Below are positions 26,025 to 35,457 of a stretch of 64,000 nucleotides of DNA, piece after piece. The notes below the pieces were generated by a model. That model was not told the origin of the DNA and did not search any database. It was given only the letters and a program-made list of their open reading frames with translations. Numbering within the stretch: position 1 is the stretch's first letter; each line of letters begins with the position of its first letter. Where the stretch lies: positions 558,001-622,000 of the forward strand of contig CAVUOZ010000010.1 in NCBI GenBank assembly GCA_963743325.1. Direction: 5' to 3'. A program made the position numbers and the translations under genes. The DNA comes from DATFVA01 sp963743325 (GTDB lineage: Bacteria > Bacteroidota > Ignavibacteria > Ignavibacteriales > Ignavibacteriaceae).

Positions 26025-27011
26025 TTAGACAGCCACTTCATAATTTTTAAGCTGTTCAAGATATCTGAGCAGAATATCCTCTACTGAATTATAGTCGACT
26101 ACGCTCATCAATGATTGTCTAATCTGGGAGGCGTTGTACTCCCCTTTTAAATAGCCGCTATAAAATTTCCTGTGTTCGAGAACTGCCCGTCGTTCACCTT
26201 TAACCTTTATCGCAAGATGCAGGTGTCTTAGCCCTATTTTTATTTTCTTTTCAACATCTATTTTGGTTTTAATAAATCCATATTTTAACAGTTCTTTTGC
26301 TTCAGTAAAAATCCAGGGATTTCCGATCGCTCCTCTTGCAATCATTACACCATCAGTATTGGTTTCATCGAATGCTTTTTTAACATCTTCCGCAGTAAGT
26401 ACATTGCCGTTTAATACCACAGGAATACTAATGGCCTCTTTTATTTTGGGAATCCACGACCATTCTGCATTACCCTTATGACCCATTGTTCTTGTTCTGC
26501 AGTGAACTGTTAATGCTTTAGCACCGGCATCTTCAATTCTTTTTGCAACATCAATAATCTGAATGCTTTCGAGGTCCCAGCCGAGGCGGGTCTTTACAGT
26601 TACAGGCAGTGAAACAGAGTCAACTATTTCCTTCACCATTTTCTGCATATAAGGCGGGTCTTTTAATAATGCGGAACCTGCACCGTGACCTACAACATTT
26701 TTAACCCAGCAGCCTGCATTTATATCAATTAAATCAGGATTTTCTTTTTCTGCAATTCTTGCAGCTCCAACCATGGATTCTATTCCGGCACCATAAATCT
26801 GTATCCCGACAGGCCTTTCTTCTTCAATAATTTTGAGCTTTTTATGTGTTTTTTCACTCTTACGAACAAGACCCTCCGAGTTCACAAACTCCGTATAAAC
26901 CACATCTGCTCCAAGCTCCCTGCAGATTAAACGGAAAGAAATATCCGTTACATCTTCCATTGGTGCCAGAAGGACAGCTTTATCGATATTTATGTTAGCT
27001 ACAGTAAACAT
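26025..27011 (-). CDS. dusB: tRNA-dihydrouridine synthase
   Basis: FMN enzyme that reduces uridines in the tRNA D-loop. The 328-residue TIM barrel starts with DKAVLLAPMEDVTDISFR, has the catalytic cysteine in DINAGCWVKNVVGHGAG, and shows VKTRLGWD, LTVHCRTR, VVLNGNV and the FMN-phosphate segment MIARGAIGNPW. Trp in place of the usual Pro after the catalytic Cys is a small variation. It is the first gene of the five-gene unit ending in apt. Confidence 0.93.
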   Translation of the reverse strand: MFTVANINIDKAVLLAPMEDVTDISFRLICRELGADVVYTEFVNSEGLVRKSEKTHKKLKIIEEERPVGIQIYGAGIESMVGAARIAEKENPDLIDINAGCWVKNVVGHGAGSALLKDPPYMQKMVKEIVDSVSLPVTVKTRLGWDLESIQIIDVAKRIEDAGAKALTVHCRTRTMGHKGNAEWSWIPKIKEAISIPVVLNGNVLTAEDVKKAFDETNTDGVMIARGAIGNPWIFTEAKELLKYGFIKTKIDVEKKIKIGLRHLHLAIKVKGERRAVLEHRKFYSGYLKGEYNASQIRQSLMSVVDYNSVEDILLRYLEQLKNYEVAV

Positions 27012-27336
27012 AGTATTCTATAATGTTACATATTAAGATAAGAATAATGATGTTAAAAATAATTGCATAAAATATATACTTGCTGCACTGTAGCCAGGAC
27101 TATTATAAAACATCTATTTTGTTCAGATATGGCCTTTATACTTGCTCTTAATTCAATTATTTCAAAGGTAATCCGGGATAAACATTACTAATAAAAGCAC
27201 TTAGCATTCTTCAGACCATTTCCACATATACGCTCTGGTCACTTCTCCTGCTCTTTACCCAGATATATTACTTTCACGGATAACACGATGAATAATTAAT
27301 AAATAGCCGATTAAAGATTATTTTGGAAAGAAATGG
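27012..27336. other. Intergenic region without a visible gene
   Basis: This 325-base AT-rich gap lies between the start of dusB and the end of the MFS gene, both on the minus strand. It should hold the dusB promoter and the terminator of the MFS transcript. I see no GC-rich hairpin with a T tract, no small gene and no repeat. Confidence 0.4.
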
Positions 27337-28533
27337 CTAGAGATCTTCCCCGGTATCCTCTTTAATTGCTCTAGGAAGATAGAATAAAGAAAGCAGAACA
27401 ATTAAGAAAGTAAAAAATGCTCCTGTAAGGAACGGGAAAGGATAACCAAAATACTCGAAGGCAAACCCACCCCAGAGTGGACCAAGTACCCGGGCAAATG
27501 CCGAAAAAGACTGGTTTATTCCAAGTACTATTCCCTGTTCTTTATCTGAGGTTACTTCTGAAATAAGGCTCAACAATGTTGGTTGGAGAAAGCCTGTTCC
27601 GAGTGACATTATTATTACGATAATTGCAAGTCCGAGAAAATTTCCGCCGTACGGAAGCAGTCCTAAACCAACCATCATCAGGAAGGAACCAATTGCTACA
27701 GTCTTAGTGTCTTTAAGATGCCTGGCAACTATACGTATTAGACCGCCTTGCACTATGGCACCGGCAATTCCGACAATTCCATACATGTAACCATTCTGCA
27801 AATCGGTAAAATGGTAAACTTCATATCCCAGTAATGCAAAGGTTCCATAGATATTGGCAATGGAAAAGGTAAGAACAAAAAATAAGGTCACAAGCAGTCC
27901 AAGATCCTTCTTTCTGAAAACATTTTTCACAGCAGAAACATCCAGCAGCTTTTTCTTTCGTAACTGAGCATGTTCCCTGTCAACATTGGATTCAGGCAGC
28001 ATGATCATAGTAACAATGAATGCGAGAAAAGAAAATCCTGCGCTTGCTAGCCCGGTAACCTCATAACCAAACTTTGACAGAACTCCTCCGATTAAAGGCC
28101 CGAATACAAAACCCAATCCGAAAGCCGCACCAATCATTCCCATTCCTTTCGAGCGGTCTTCCTTTGTAGTCACATCGGCAATATAAGCCTGTGCCACACC
28201 AATACTGCTCCCCCCGATACCGCCAACAATTCTTGAAACAATTAAAATGAAATAAGTATGTGTGAATGCAAATATTACATAACCAATCGCATTAAGCAGC
28301 AGGCATACGACTATTACAGGTTTTCTTCCGTGCTTGTCTGATAATCCTCCTAAAAATGAATTAAAGAAAAACTGTACAAGCGAATATATTGCGATTGCAA
28401 TACCTATTGCAGTTTCATCAACATGAAGTTCTTTGGTAGCGAAAGTGGGAAGGATCGGGATAAGTATTCCGAAACCAAGAAGATCTATAAAAACCGTAAT
28501 AAAGATTAGTGTAAGTGCGGATCTGTTTTTCAC
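27337..28533 (-). CDS. Major facilitator superfamily transporter, TetA-like
   Basis: The 398-residue protein has 12 predicted membrane segments in two halves. Motif A of drug:H+ antiporters is GGLSDKHGRKPVIV between helices 2 and 3, and RIVGGIGGSSIGVAQAYIADVT is the helix 4-5 region typical of TetA-type exporters. A substrate cannot be inferred; many Bacteroidota proteins of this kind are not tetracycline pumps. It starts four bases after the isocitrate dehydrogenase stop and is probably co-transcribed. Confidence 0.88.
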   Translation of the reverse strand: MKNRSALTLIFITVFIDLLGFGILIPILPTFATKELHVDETAIGIAIAIYSLVQFFFNSFLGGLSDKHGRKPVIVVCLLLNAIGYVIFAFTHTYFILIVSRIVGGIGGSSIGVAQAYIADVTTKEDRSKGMGMIGAAFGLGFVFGPLIGGVLSKFGYEVTGLASAGFSFLAFIVTMIMLPESNVDREHAQLRKKKLLDVSAVKNVFRKKDLGLLVTLFFVLTFSIANIYGTFALLGYEVYHFTDLQNGYMYGIVGIAGAIVQGGLIRIVARHLKDTKTVAIGSFLMMVGLGLLPYGGNFLGLAIIVIIMSLGTGFLQPTLLSLISEVTSDKEQGIVLGINQSFSAFARVLGPLWGGFAFEYFGYPFPFLTGAFFTFLIVLLSLFYLPRAIKEDTGEDL

Positions 28534-28537
28534 TATT

Positions 28538-29551
28538 CTACAATTCTTTAATTACGGCATCAGCAAATTCTGCAGTCCCCACATATTTCTGAGGATTAAT
28601 ATCTTTAGTAACCGTCTCTCCTCTTTCAATTACTCTTGCGAGAGCTCCTTCTATTTTTCTTGCTGCCTCGAGCTCACCTATATATTCGAGCATCATTACT
28701 CCGCCAAGAATTATTGCTGACGGATTTGCAATATTTTGTCCTGCAATATCAGGTGCAGATCCATGCACAGCTTCAAAAATAGCAACATCATCCCCAATGT
28801 TTGCACCTGGTGCCATTCCTAATCCCCCGACAAGGCCCGAAGCAAGATCCGAAAGAATATCACCAAATAAATTTGTAGTAACAATGCAATCGAACTGGTA
28901 TGGATTCATTACCATCTGCATTGCCATATTATCAACTATCTTATCATTAAATTTAATTTCAGGATATTCCGGAGCAATTTCTTCTGCGATATCAAGAAAT
29001 AATCCTCCGGTGAATTTAAGAATATTTGCCTTGTGTACGACGGTTATTTTTTTTCTGCCATGCTTTTTGGCGTATTCAAAAGCATATCTGATGATTCTTT
29101 CAGAACCTCTCCGTGTGATTATTCCGATTGTTTCAGCAGCTGTTTTGCTGCTGTCAATATAATGTTCAATACCTGAATAAAACTCTTCCAGATTTTCACG
29201 AAATATTATGAGGTCGATATGGTCGAAATAAAGTGTCCTTATTCCCTTAAATGTTTTAGCAGGGCGTTGATTAACATAAAGTTCAAACTCTTTCCTCAAA
29301 GCAACATTAATGCTTCTGAATCCTTTTCCGATGGGGGTAGTCAATGGGCCTTTTAGTACTAAATGATTTTTATCAACTGATTCAATTACTTCTTTAGGTA
29401 AAGGATCACGGTATTTTTCAAGGGCTGTCATCCCTGCTTCAACAACCTCCCAGTCTATTTTTACGCCTGCATTTTCAATAACTTTAGTGGCTGCCCTCGT
29501 AATTTCGGGTCCTATTCCATCCCCTGGAATTAAGGTAATCTGATGTGCCAA
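28538..29551 (-). CDS. NAD-dependent isocitrate dehydrogenase (isocitrate/isopropylmalate family)
   Basis: Oxidative decarboxylase of 337 residues starting LIPGDGIGPEITRA. The substrate-recognition helix reads SINVALRKEFELYVNQRP, and this Ser-x-Asn-x2-Leu-Arg pattern is that of isocitrate rather than isopropylmalate dehydrogenases. Metal-binding aspartates are in NLFGDILSDLASGLVGG, and the cofactor loop EAVHGSAPDIAGQNIANPSA favours NAD. It would work in the oxidative TCA cycle. It lies upstream of the MFS gene in the same direction. Confidence 0.88.
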   Translation of the reverse strand: MAHQITLIPGDGIGPEITRAATKVIENAGVKIDWEVVEAGMTALEKYRDPLPKEVIESVDKNHLVLKGPLTTPIGKGFRSINVALRKEFELYVNQRPAKTFKGIRTLYFDHIDLIIFRENLEEFYSGIEHYIDSSKTAAETIGIITRRGSERIIRYAFEYAKKHGRKKITVVHKANILKFTGGLFLDIAEEIAPEYPEIKFNDKIVDNMAMQMVMNPYQFDCIVTTNLFGDILSDLASGLVGGLGMAPGANIGDDVAIFEAVHGSAPDIAGQNIANPSAIILGGVMMLEYIGELEAARKIEGALARVIERGETVTKDINPQKYVGTAEFADAVIKEL

Positions 29552-29608
29552 AACGTATACCGGTAAAAATTAATTGGAGTTAAATTAGATATACAAATAT
29601 ATAAAGAA

Positions 29609-30808
29609 TTAATGAAAGGATGGGCGTTTGATTCTGAAAATTATATCAGGGCATATATCTTTTAAATGCGGTTTTTGTGAGTATTTTGAAAGGATTTCTT
29701 TGGTGTCGTGAAATGATTGACCGGCAATTTTCCTATCCTCAGCGGAAAGAAACGGGTAAAGAGAATCGGAAAAGGCTGCTTCTGAGGGTATTATAATATA
29801 CTTTCTTCCTGATTTAGTATCTCCTTTGAATACCCATATTGGAAGATAGTCTACGGCTTTCAGGTGAACTGAATTATCTGTAATATTTTTAGTTAATGAA
29901 AAGGTCAGTACTGCCCCTCCGTCAGAAAAGCGCCATCTCTGGTTTGAAATATAGTTTCCCATAGAATAAATAACAAATCCCGAATCGAGTTTAGCATTAT
30001 TTGTCTTAAAGAAACTAATAGGCTGAAGAACGTGTGTATGTCCTCCTATAATAATATCAGCACCGTATTCAATTGTTTTGTTCACTACTTCCTTCTGATA
30101 ACTATTGGGCAAACGCTGGTATTCCTCACCAAAATGGAAATGCACAAGTACGACATCAGTCCCTTTTTTTCTTGCAAGTCGTATATCGTTTCTGATTTTT
30201 GCAGTATCGATAAGGTTAACCAGAAATTCTTTTCCTTTTGGGACAGGGTTCCCATTAGTTCCATAAGAATAAGCGAGAAAAGCAACATTAATACCTTTAA
30301 TGTTGAATATCCTGATAGAGTCTCTGTCTTTTTCGGAAATAAAAGTGCCGTTATAACCTAACTGATTCAGTCTTAATTGTTCAATTGTTCTTATGATACC
30401 TGTCTCCCCCCTGTCAATTGCGTGATTATTGGCGGTAGTCAACAAATCGAAACCTGCATTCTTAAGTGACCTGATAAAAGCGTCAGGAGAATTAAATAAA
30501 GGATATCCTGAATACCCGGCTTTTTTCCCCGCAGCAACAGTTTCAAGGTTACCAAAGAGGAAATCAGACTGGTCTGTATATTCTTTTATTTCTGAAAATA
30601 CTGGCCCAAAATCAAAACTATCAGCAACTACCCGTGCATAATTATACTGAACAGAGTGGCACATTATATCACCGACTACACTAATTGATATAGTAACAAG
30701 TGAGTCCTGTTTCTGCGGTTTATCGACACCTGCAGACTCAGGCTTTGAACAATTATCAAAAGTGTATATTACGATAAATATCAACAGTGCCAGAGAGAGA
30801 CAGCGCAT
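29609..30808 (-). CDS. CapA-family lipoprotein (metallophosphatase fold)
   Basis: CapA/PgsA family protein named from poly-gamma-glutamate synthesis, but widespread and often of unknown role. Motifs include VGDIMCHSVQ, FLFGNLETVAAG, LTTANNHAIDRG, VHFHFGEEY and IIGGHTHVLQP, which form a calcineurin-like metal site. A lipoprotein signal ends at FDNCSKP (Cys19 from the chosen start). The ATG at 30806-30808 is preferred to a TTG ten codons upstream, because the latter lies in the terminator stem of the preceding unit. Product 399 residues. Confidence 0.88.
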   Translation of the reverse strand: MRCLSLALLIFIVIYTFDNCSKPESAGVDKPQKQDSLVTISISVVGDIMCHSVQYNYARVVADSFDFGPVFSEIKEYTDQSDFLFGNLETVAAGKKAGYSGYPLFNSPDAFIRSLKNAGFDLLTTANNHAIDRGETGIIRTIEQLRLNQLGYNGTFISEKDRDSIRIFNIKGINVAFLAYSYGTNGNPVPKGKEFLVNLIDTAKIRNDIRLARKKGTDVVLVHFHFGEEYQRLPNSYQKEVVNKTIEYGADIIIGGHTHVLQPISFFKTNNAKLDSGFVIYSMGNYISNQRWRFSDGGAVLTFSLTKNITDNSVHLKAVDYLPIWVFKGDTKSGRKYIIIPSEAAFSDSLYPFLSAEDRKIAGQSFHDTKEILSKYSQKPHLKDICPDIIFRIKRPSFH

Positions 30809-30809
30809 A

Positions 30810-30849
30810 ATAATATAAAAGGCTGAACTATTTGACAATAGTCAGCCTT
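30810..30849 (-). terminator. Terminator upstream of capA
   Basis: On the minus strand AAGGCTGACTATT and AATAGTTCAGCCTT pair over 13 bases with one bulge and a short loop, followed by TTATATTATT. It begins 22 bases after the Hc1 gene stop and lies directly before the capA start, so it probably separates capA from the bioY-FadF-like-Hc1 unit. Confidence 0.7.
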
Positions 30850-30871
30850 AATTTAATTTTACCAGATTTTA

Positions 30872-31066
30872 TTATCCTTGTTTCTCAGATTTTCTCTTGG
30901 CTTTAACTTCCTGGACATCCTTACGAACATCCTGTGCCAGCTTTCTGAGCTCGCTCAATCCTTTGCGAAGACGGGTACCGGCTGCTGCCTGTCCTTTTTC
31001 ATAGAACTTTTCAAAATCAGTGTGAAGATTTTGCACTGCCTGAATTAAGTCTTCGTATTTATTCAT
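30872..31066 (-). CDS. Histone H1-like protein Hc1
   Basis: This 64-residue protein belongs to the Hc1 family of chlamydial and Bacteroidota histone-like proteins. It has the family core FEKFYEKGQAAAGTRLRKGLSELRKLAQ followed by a Lys-rich end. It is shorter than chlamydial Hc1 because it lacks the long Lys/Ala tail. Chromosome binding is likely by homology. AGGAGG lies about six bases before the ATG. It follows the FadF-like gene by 31 bases on the same strand. Confidence 0.85.
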   Translation of the reverse strand: MNKYEDLIQAVQNLHTDFEKFYEKGQAAAGTRLRKGLSELRKLAQDVRKDVQEVKAKRKSEKQG

Positions 31067-31097
31067 TGAAACCTCCTAAGAAATAATTTGAAATAAG

Positions 31098-33098
31098 TTA
31101 TTTAGAATGTTCTAGTACTATCTCGGCAATATCTTTTACTGCCACTTCCTCAGTCTTCTCGAAATGTTTTACACCGTCCGTCAGCATTGTCATACAAAAA
31201 GGGCATGCTGAAGCGATTGTATCTGAATTAGTTTTTAGTGCTTCCGATGTTCTTTCTAAATTGATTCTCCCGCCCTCTTCATCTTCAAGAAACATTCTGC
31301 CCCCGCCGGCGCCACAGCAAAAGCCGCGGGATTTTATTCTCTCCATTTCAACAAAATCCACCCCGTTAATACTCTTTAATGCATTTCGCGGTGATTCATA
31401 AACATTATTATACCTCCCAAGATAGCAGGAATCGTGATAAGTTACCTTATTTTTTTTCTGATTATTTTTCATTTTAATTTTGCCCCCGGAAATAAGCTCA
31501 TCAATAAATTGTGAATGATGCATTACCTCATAATTACCGCCGAACTGTTTGTACTCTCTTCCGAGTGAGTGAAAACAATGAGGACAGGCAGTAACAATCT
31601 TTTTAATTTTATAATTGTTCAGAGTTTCCACATTATCCGCTATCAAAGTTTGGGCAAGGTATTCATTTCCAAGTCTTCTTGCAGTATCACCGTTACATTT
31701 TTCTTCGGTACCAAGTATGCGGAAATTAATCCCCGCCTTTTGCATAATCTGAGCAAATGCCCGGGAAACCTTCTTATACCTTTCATCAAAAGAACCTGCA
31801 CAGCCAACCCAGAATAGAACATCACAAACAGGATCTTCTGCCATAGTTTTTATATTTAAGCCTTCTGCCCAGTTTGAACGATCTGCCTGGTTAAATGCCC
31901 ACGGTGTAAAATTCGTTTCAAGACTCTTAAATACAGCATTGAGGTTTGCCGGGAACTGCGATTCTGTCAAAACCAGGTTTCTTCTCATATCTACTATTGA
32001 ATCGACGTGCTCGATCATTACCGGACATTCCTGAACACAGGCCATACAAGTAGTGCATTCCCATAACTCCATATCAGAGATATAATCGTGCACTAATGTT
32101 TTCTTATAAACTTCTCCTTCAGTAACACCTTGTTCCATTAAGGGTGCTTTGTCTCTGGTTCTTCGTCTGATGTCAACTATTATTTTTCTTGGGGAAAGTG
32201 ATTTACCTACAGTTGCCGCAGGACAGGATGCCGTGCATCTGCCGCATTCGGTGCAGGAATATCCGTCGAGAATCTGTTTCCACGATAAATGCTCAAAGTC
32301 TGCAGCTCCAAAAACCTCAACGTTTTCATCTTCAAGATTCAAAGGCTTTAATGTGTTCCTGATTTCATCAAGATTTGCGAAATACGTATTGGGAATAGAT
32401 GTAAGAACATGAAGATGTTTTGAGTACGGGAGAAAATTAAGAAATCCTAAAATAACAACAATATGCATCCACCAGAAAATATTAAAATAAATATGAGCAT
32501 TCCCGTTACTGCCGCTATATAACCACCCACTAAGTATTGCAGATATTGGCCGGATTTCGTAAGTGTTCAGCTGAAAATTATGCATTGCTAACAGAGCAGA
32601 ATTCTCACCAAGCATTGAAATACATACGAGTATAATTAGTAGAAGTATGAATGCTGCATCCAGTTTTCCCGATTTTTCAACTTCCAGGCGGGGAACATGA
32701 ACCACGAATCTTCTATAGAGAGCATAAAGGCATGCAATTATAACCAGAATTGAAAATACATCCTGAATTATTGTTATAGCCGAATAGAATGGTCCTGTAA
32801 AATGCCAGCTGAATGGCGAATAAAAGCCCTGTATGAAAGCTTCAACAACTGCAAACAGAAACAGTACAAATCCCCAGAATATTGTTAAGTGAAGCAAACC
32901 GGCCTTTGCGTCTCTCATTAACTTAGTTTGTGCGAAAGCAATTGTCCAGACTCTTTTTAACCGATCTCCAACCCTGTCAAATCGATCATCTTTTTTTCTG
33001 GCAAGAAGCATATAGGTGATTAATTTCCTGCAGCTCCATATAAAAAGTCCCACAGCAAGTACAAAAAGAATAATAAAAATTATTTTTTTTAATTCCAT
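31098..33098 (-). CDS. Fused membrane Fe-S oxidoreductase, ETF:menaquinone oxidoreductase (FadF/EtfD) type
   Basis: The 666-residue protein combines an N-terminal NarI-like membrane cytochrome region (about six membrane segments, residues 5-230), a two-cluster ferredoxin domain (Cys282/285/288/292 in CTECGRCTASCP and Cys348/351/354/358 in CTTCMACVQECP), and two C-terminal CCG domains (ACPHCFHSLGREY and GFCCGAGGGRMFLED...ACPFCMTML). This is the layout of HdrD/GlpC-related EtfD/FadF proteins, which pass electrons from electron-transfer flavoprotein to menaquinone in beta-oxidation. No etfAB genes are in the window, so the donor is inferred. The last gene before it is bioY. Confidence 0.85.
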   Translation of the reverse strand: MELKKIIFIILFVLAVGLFIWSCRKLITYMLLARKKDDRFDRVGDRLKRVWTIAFAQTKLMRDAKAGLLHLTIFWGFVLFLFAVVEAFIQGFYSPFSWHFTGPFYSAITIIQDVFSILVIIACLYALYRRFVVHVPRLEVEKSGKLDAAFILLLIILVCISMLGENSALLAMHNFQLNTYEIRPISAILSGWLYSGSNGNAHIYFNIFWWMHIVVILGFLNFLPYSKHLHVLTSIPNTYFANLDEIRNTLKPLNLEDENVEVFGAADFEHLSWKQILDGYSCTECGRCTASCPAATVGKSLSPRKIIVDIRRRTRDKAPLMEQGVTEGEVYKKTLVHDYISDMELWECTTCMACVQECPVMIEHVDSIVDMRRNLVLTESQFPANLNAVFKSLETNFTPWAFNQADRSNWAEGLNIKTMAEDPVCDVLFWVGCAGSFDERYKKVSRAFAQIMQKAGINFRILGTEEKCNGDTARRLGNEYLAQTLIADNVETLNNYKIKKIVTACPHCFHSLGREYKQFGGNYEVMHHSQFIDELISGGKIKMKNNQKKNKVTYHDSCYLGRYNNVYESPRNALKSINGVDFVEMERIKSRGFCCGAGGGRMFLEDEEGGRINLERTSEALKTNSDTIASACPFCMTMLTDGVKHFEKTEEVAVKDIAEIVLEHSK

Positions 33099-33131
33099 AA
33101 AATCTGCAAATTTAGGAGAATAAGAATGAAA

Positions 33132-33704
33132 TCATTTTTTACTGCGATTTTTATGAACACCCGTATAAATCGTTGCTCCGGCAATCACTTTAATCACAGT
33201 CCAGAGTGAAAAAATTATAGCCCCCGCTTTTAAAGATTGTGTCCAGTCATGGAGATATAGCGTGTTCAAAAAGATAATGCCGCTTAAAATTATAATTACC
33301 TCTGTTATGATCATTGCAGACACAACTGCAACATAACTTTTATTTTTTCCCACAATAAAGCCGGCCGCGAATGCCGCCAGTGGAAATGCAAGAAGATATC
33401 CCCCTGTTGGTCCGAATAAACTCGCAATTCCGTAGAAACCATCTGGAGTTGGTGCAAATACCGGTAAACCGATTGACCCTAAAGCTAAATATGCGAGCTG
33501 GCTGTAAGCTCCTTTTTTAGCACCCAAAAAAGCACCAGAGAGACCAACCATTAAAGTCTGTAGCGTAAATGGGACAGGTTTAACGGGTATGCTGATTTGT
33601 GCAGCTACTGCAGTAAGAATTGAGAATGAAAAAATCCAGAATATATCAGAAGATGTGACTCTGACTAAAAATTTGGAATCAACAGCATTGTTCTTTGAAA
33701 TCAT
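33132..33704 (-). CDS. bioY: Biotin transporter BioY (ECF S component)
   Basis: Substrate-binding membrane subunit for biotin uptake. The 190 residues contain about six helices and the BioY segments ISIPVKPVPFTLQTLMVGLSGAFLGAKKGA, YLALGSIGLPVFA and FGPTGGYLLAFPLAAF. No EcfA/EcfT partners are adjacent; some BioY proteins use a shared module or act alone. It follows the alpha/beta hydrolase by eight bases. Confidence 0.93.
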   Translation of the reverse strand: MISKNNAVDSKFLVRVTSSDIFWIFSFSILTAVAAQISIPVKPVPFTLQTLMVGLSGAFLGAKKGAYSQLAYLALGSIGLPVFAPTPDGFYGIASLFGPTGGYLLAFPLAAFAAGFIVGKNKSYVAVVSAMIITEVIIILSGIIFLNTLYLHDWTQSLKAGAIIFSLWTVIKVIAGATIYTGVHKNRSKK

Positions 33705-33712
33705 AAATTTCC

Positions 33713-34546
33713 TCAGTTAAGATTTTGATTAAAAAATTCGTATGTTTTTTCAAGGACCCCCTCAAATTTTTCGTTTGTACCTTCAAACGGATGTTTAATA
33801 TCAAAAGTGTGCCCGATGCCGGGAACAAGGTACAGCTCAGATAAATCCTTGTCAGCCAGAGAATAAAGCTTTTCAGCTTCTTCAGCAGGCACAGCCAGAT
33901 CCTGTTCTCCGTGTACAATTAATATAGGTTTTTTCAATTCCCTCACAGCATTTTCAATATTCAGTTTATCTATTTTATGCTCTTCAAGATCATCAAGTAA
34001 TGAAATGTTCAATTTCATTATCTGTTTAGTTCTTGAATTCATCACTTCAAAAACTCCTTTTTTTCTCCACACATCTTTTTGTCTTTTTGAATATCTGTCA
34101 AATGTTGACACAGAAGACCATATTGCAACCGCATTCACTTCAGGCTTTTGTTTTGCTGTTAAAACAGAAATTCCTCCCCCCCGACTATGACCCAGCAAAC
34201 CAAGTCTGTTATTCGAAGTTCCTCCAAAAAATCCGTTAAAATAAGCATCAATTAATTGCGAAAGTTCTTCTAATTCTAATGAAAAGGTATTTGCCGTAAA
34301 ACGCTCTAATTCCTCAAATTCGGTGAGAGTTTCACCCACACCATTATGCGAAAAATTAAAACTGAGAACAAAAAATCCTTTGGATGAAAAATAATTTCCA
34401 ATATATGGTCCAAATCCCCAGTCTTTAAATCCTTTAAATCCATGCACAAAAATCAAACATGGATATAAGCGCAGATTTTCTACCCCGTAAGCAGTGATCC
34501 GGAGAGTATCCTGCTTTTCAGTAGTAAGTATAAAATCTTTGCTCAT
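33713..34546 (-). CDS. Alpha/beta hydrolase (dienelactone hydrolase/acyl peptidase-like)
   Basis: A single hydrolase domain with a nucleophile elbow GLLGHSRGGG, acid region VHGEQDLAVP and catalytic His in VPGIGHTF. An HGFKGFKDWGFGPY segment forms the oxyanion loop. The substrate is unknown; this type acts on esters or small peptides. The ATG at 34544-34546 is preferred to one 12 codons upstream, giving 277 residues. The start region lies back to back with the hisA-like gene. bioY follows on the same strand. Confidence 0.82.
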   Translation of the reverse strand: MSKDFILTTEKQDTLRITAYGVENLRLYPCLIFVHGFKGFKDWGFGPYIGNYFSSKGFFVLSFNFSHNGVGETLTEFEELERFTANTFSLELEELSQLIDAYFNGFFGGTSNNRLGLLGHSRGGGISVLTAKQKPEVNAVAIWSSVSTFDRYSKRQKDVWRKKGVFEVMNSRTKQIMKLNISLLDDLEEHKIDKLNIENAVRELKKPILIVHGEQDLAVPAEEAEKLYSLADKDLSELYLVPGIGHTFDIKHPFEGTNEKFEGVLEKTYEFFNQNLN

Positions 34547-34691
34547 TAAATCAAATATGCCTATTAAAGTTAGAAAAGTCAAGAAAATGGGGCATAAATC
34601 AAACTTTTTAGAAGTATGCGTTAGATGCGTTATTTCTTTTTGTTTTTCAATTGACTATTTTCTCCTAAGTGAAAGTTATGAAAAGGAGCGA

Positions 34692-35447
34692 ATGTTAAGA
34701 TATCTGCTTGTAATTCCCTCGATTGACATTAAAAACGGCAAAACAGTCAGAGTTGTCCAGGGAATTCCTGAACTGGATTGTAAGGAATATGGAAGTGACC
34801 CAGTTGAAATGGCTCGCATATGGCGTGCTGAGAATGCTAAATTGCTACATATAGTCGATTTTGACGGTGCATTAGAACATTCAAAAAGGAATATTGATAT
34901 CATTAAAGAAATTTGTACTTCTGTAATCATACCTGTAGAGTATACCGGGGGGATAAGAACGATGGATGAGGCAGAAAGAATGCTGGAATTGGGTGTCAGC
35001 CGTTTGGCAATAAATACTATGGCTTATGAAAATCCTGAAGAATTTAAAAAAGTATTTGAAAAATTCGGTCCTGCAAAAATTGTTATTTCTCTGGATGTCT
35101 TGAATGATGAAATGATTGTACGAGGAAGAAAAAAGAGAACAGGATTGAATTATCTGGATTATGCAAAGAAAATGGCGGATATCGGAATTGAAAGATTTAT
35201 AGTTACAGATGTTAACAGGAACGGGACGATGTCAGGACCAAACCTGGAACTTTCAAAAAAAATCGCGGGGGAAACAAATCAAAAAGTTACTGTTTCAGGA
35301 GGAATCCGGAACAAGGATGAATTAATGGATGTTCAGGCTTTAATGCCTATAGGGATTGATTCTGTAATTGTCGGCCGGGCCTTGTACGAAAACCGTTTTC
35401 CATGCCAGAAATTATGGCGCGTGGCAGAAGCCGGGTTATTCAACTAA
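34692..35447 (+). CDS. HisA-like phosphoribosyl isomerase
   Basis: A 251-residue TIM barrel of the HisA/HisF family. Visible features are VIPSIDIKNGKTVRVVQG (first catalytic Asp in IDI), VEYTGGIRTMDEAERMLELGVSRLAINT, VISLDV (second catalytic Asp), VTDVNRNGTMSGPN and VSGGIRN. This fits HisA, which isomerises ProFAR in histidine synthesis. The gene stands apart from any his operon. AAAAGGAG precedes the ATG at 34692; the longer open frame upstream has no support. A cyclic-nucleotide-binding protein gene follows after ten bases. Confidence 0.85.
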   Translation: MLRYLLVIPSIDIKNGKTVRVVQGIPELDCKEYGSDPVEMARIWRAENAKLLHIVDFDGALEHSKRNIDIIKEICTSVIIPVEYTGGIRTMDEAERMLELGVSRLAINTMAYENPEEFKKVFEKFGPAKIVISLDVLNDEMIVRGRKKRTGLNYLDYAKKMADIGIERFIVTDVNRNGTMSGPNLELSKKIAGETNQKVTVSGGIRNKDELMDVQALMPIGIDSVIVGRALYENRFPCQKLWRVAEAGLFN

Positions 35448-35457
35448 AGGAGAAATA

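Noticed and set aside
27337..28533. Tetracycline resistance gene
   Set aside because: TetA-like motifs mark the transporter subfamily only; nothing in the sequence or context shows the substrate.
34494..34691. N-terminal extension of the hisA-like protein
   Set aside because: The 66 upstream codons match nothing in HisA and overlap the divergent hydrolase start. The ATG at 34692 has AAAAGGAG.
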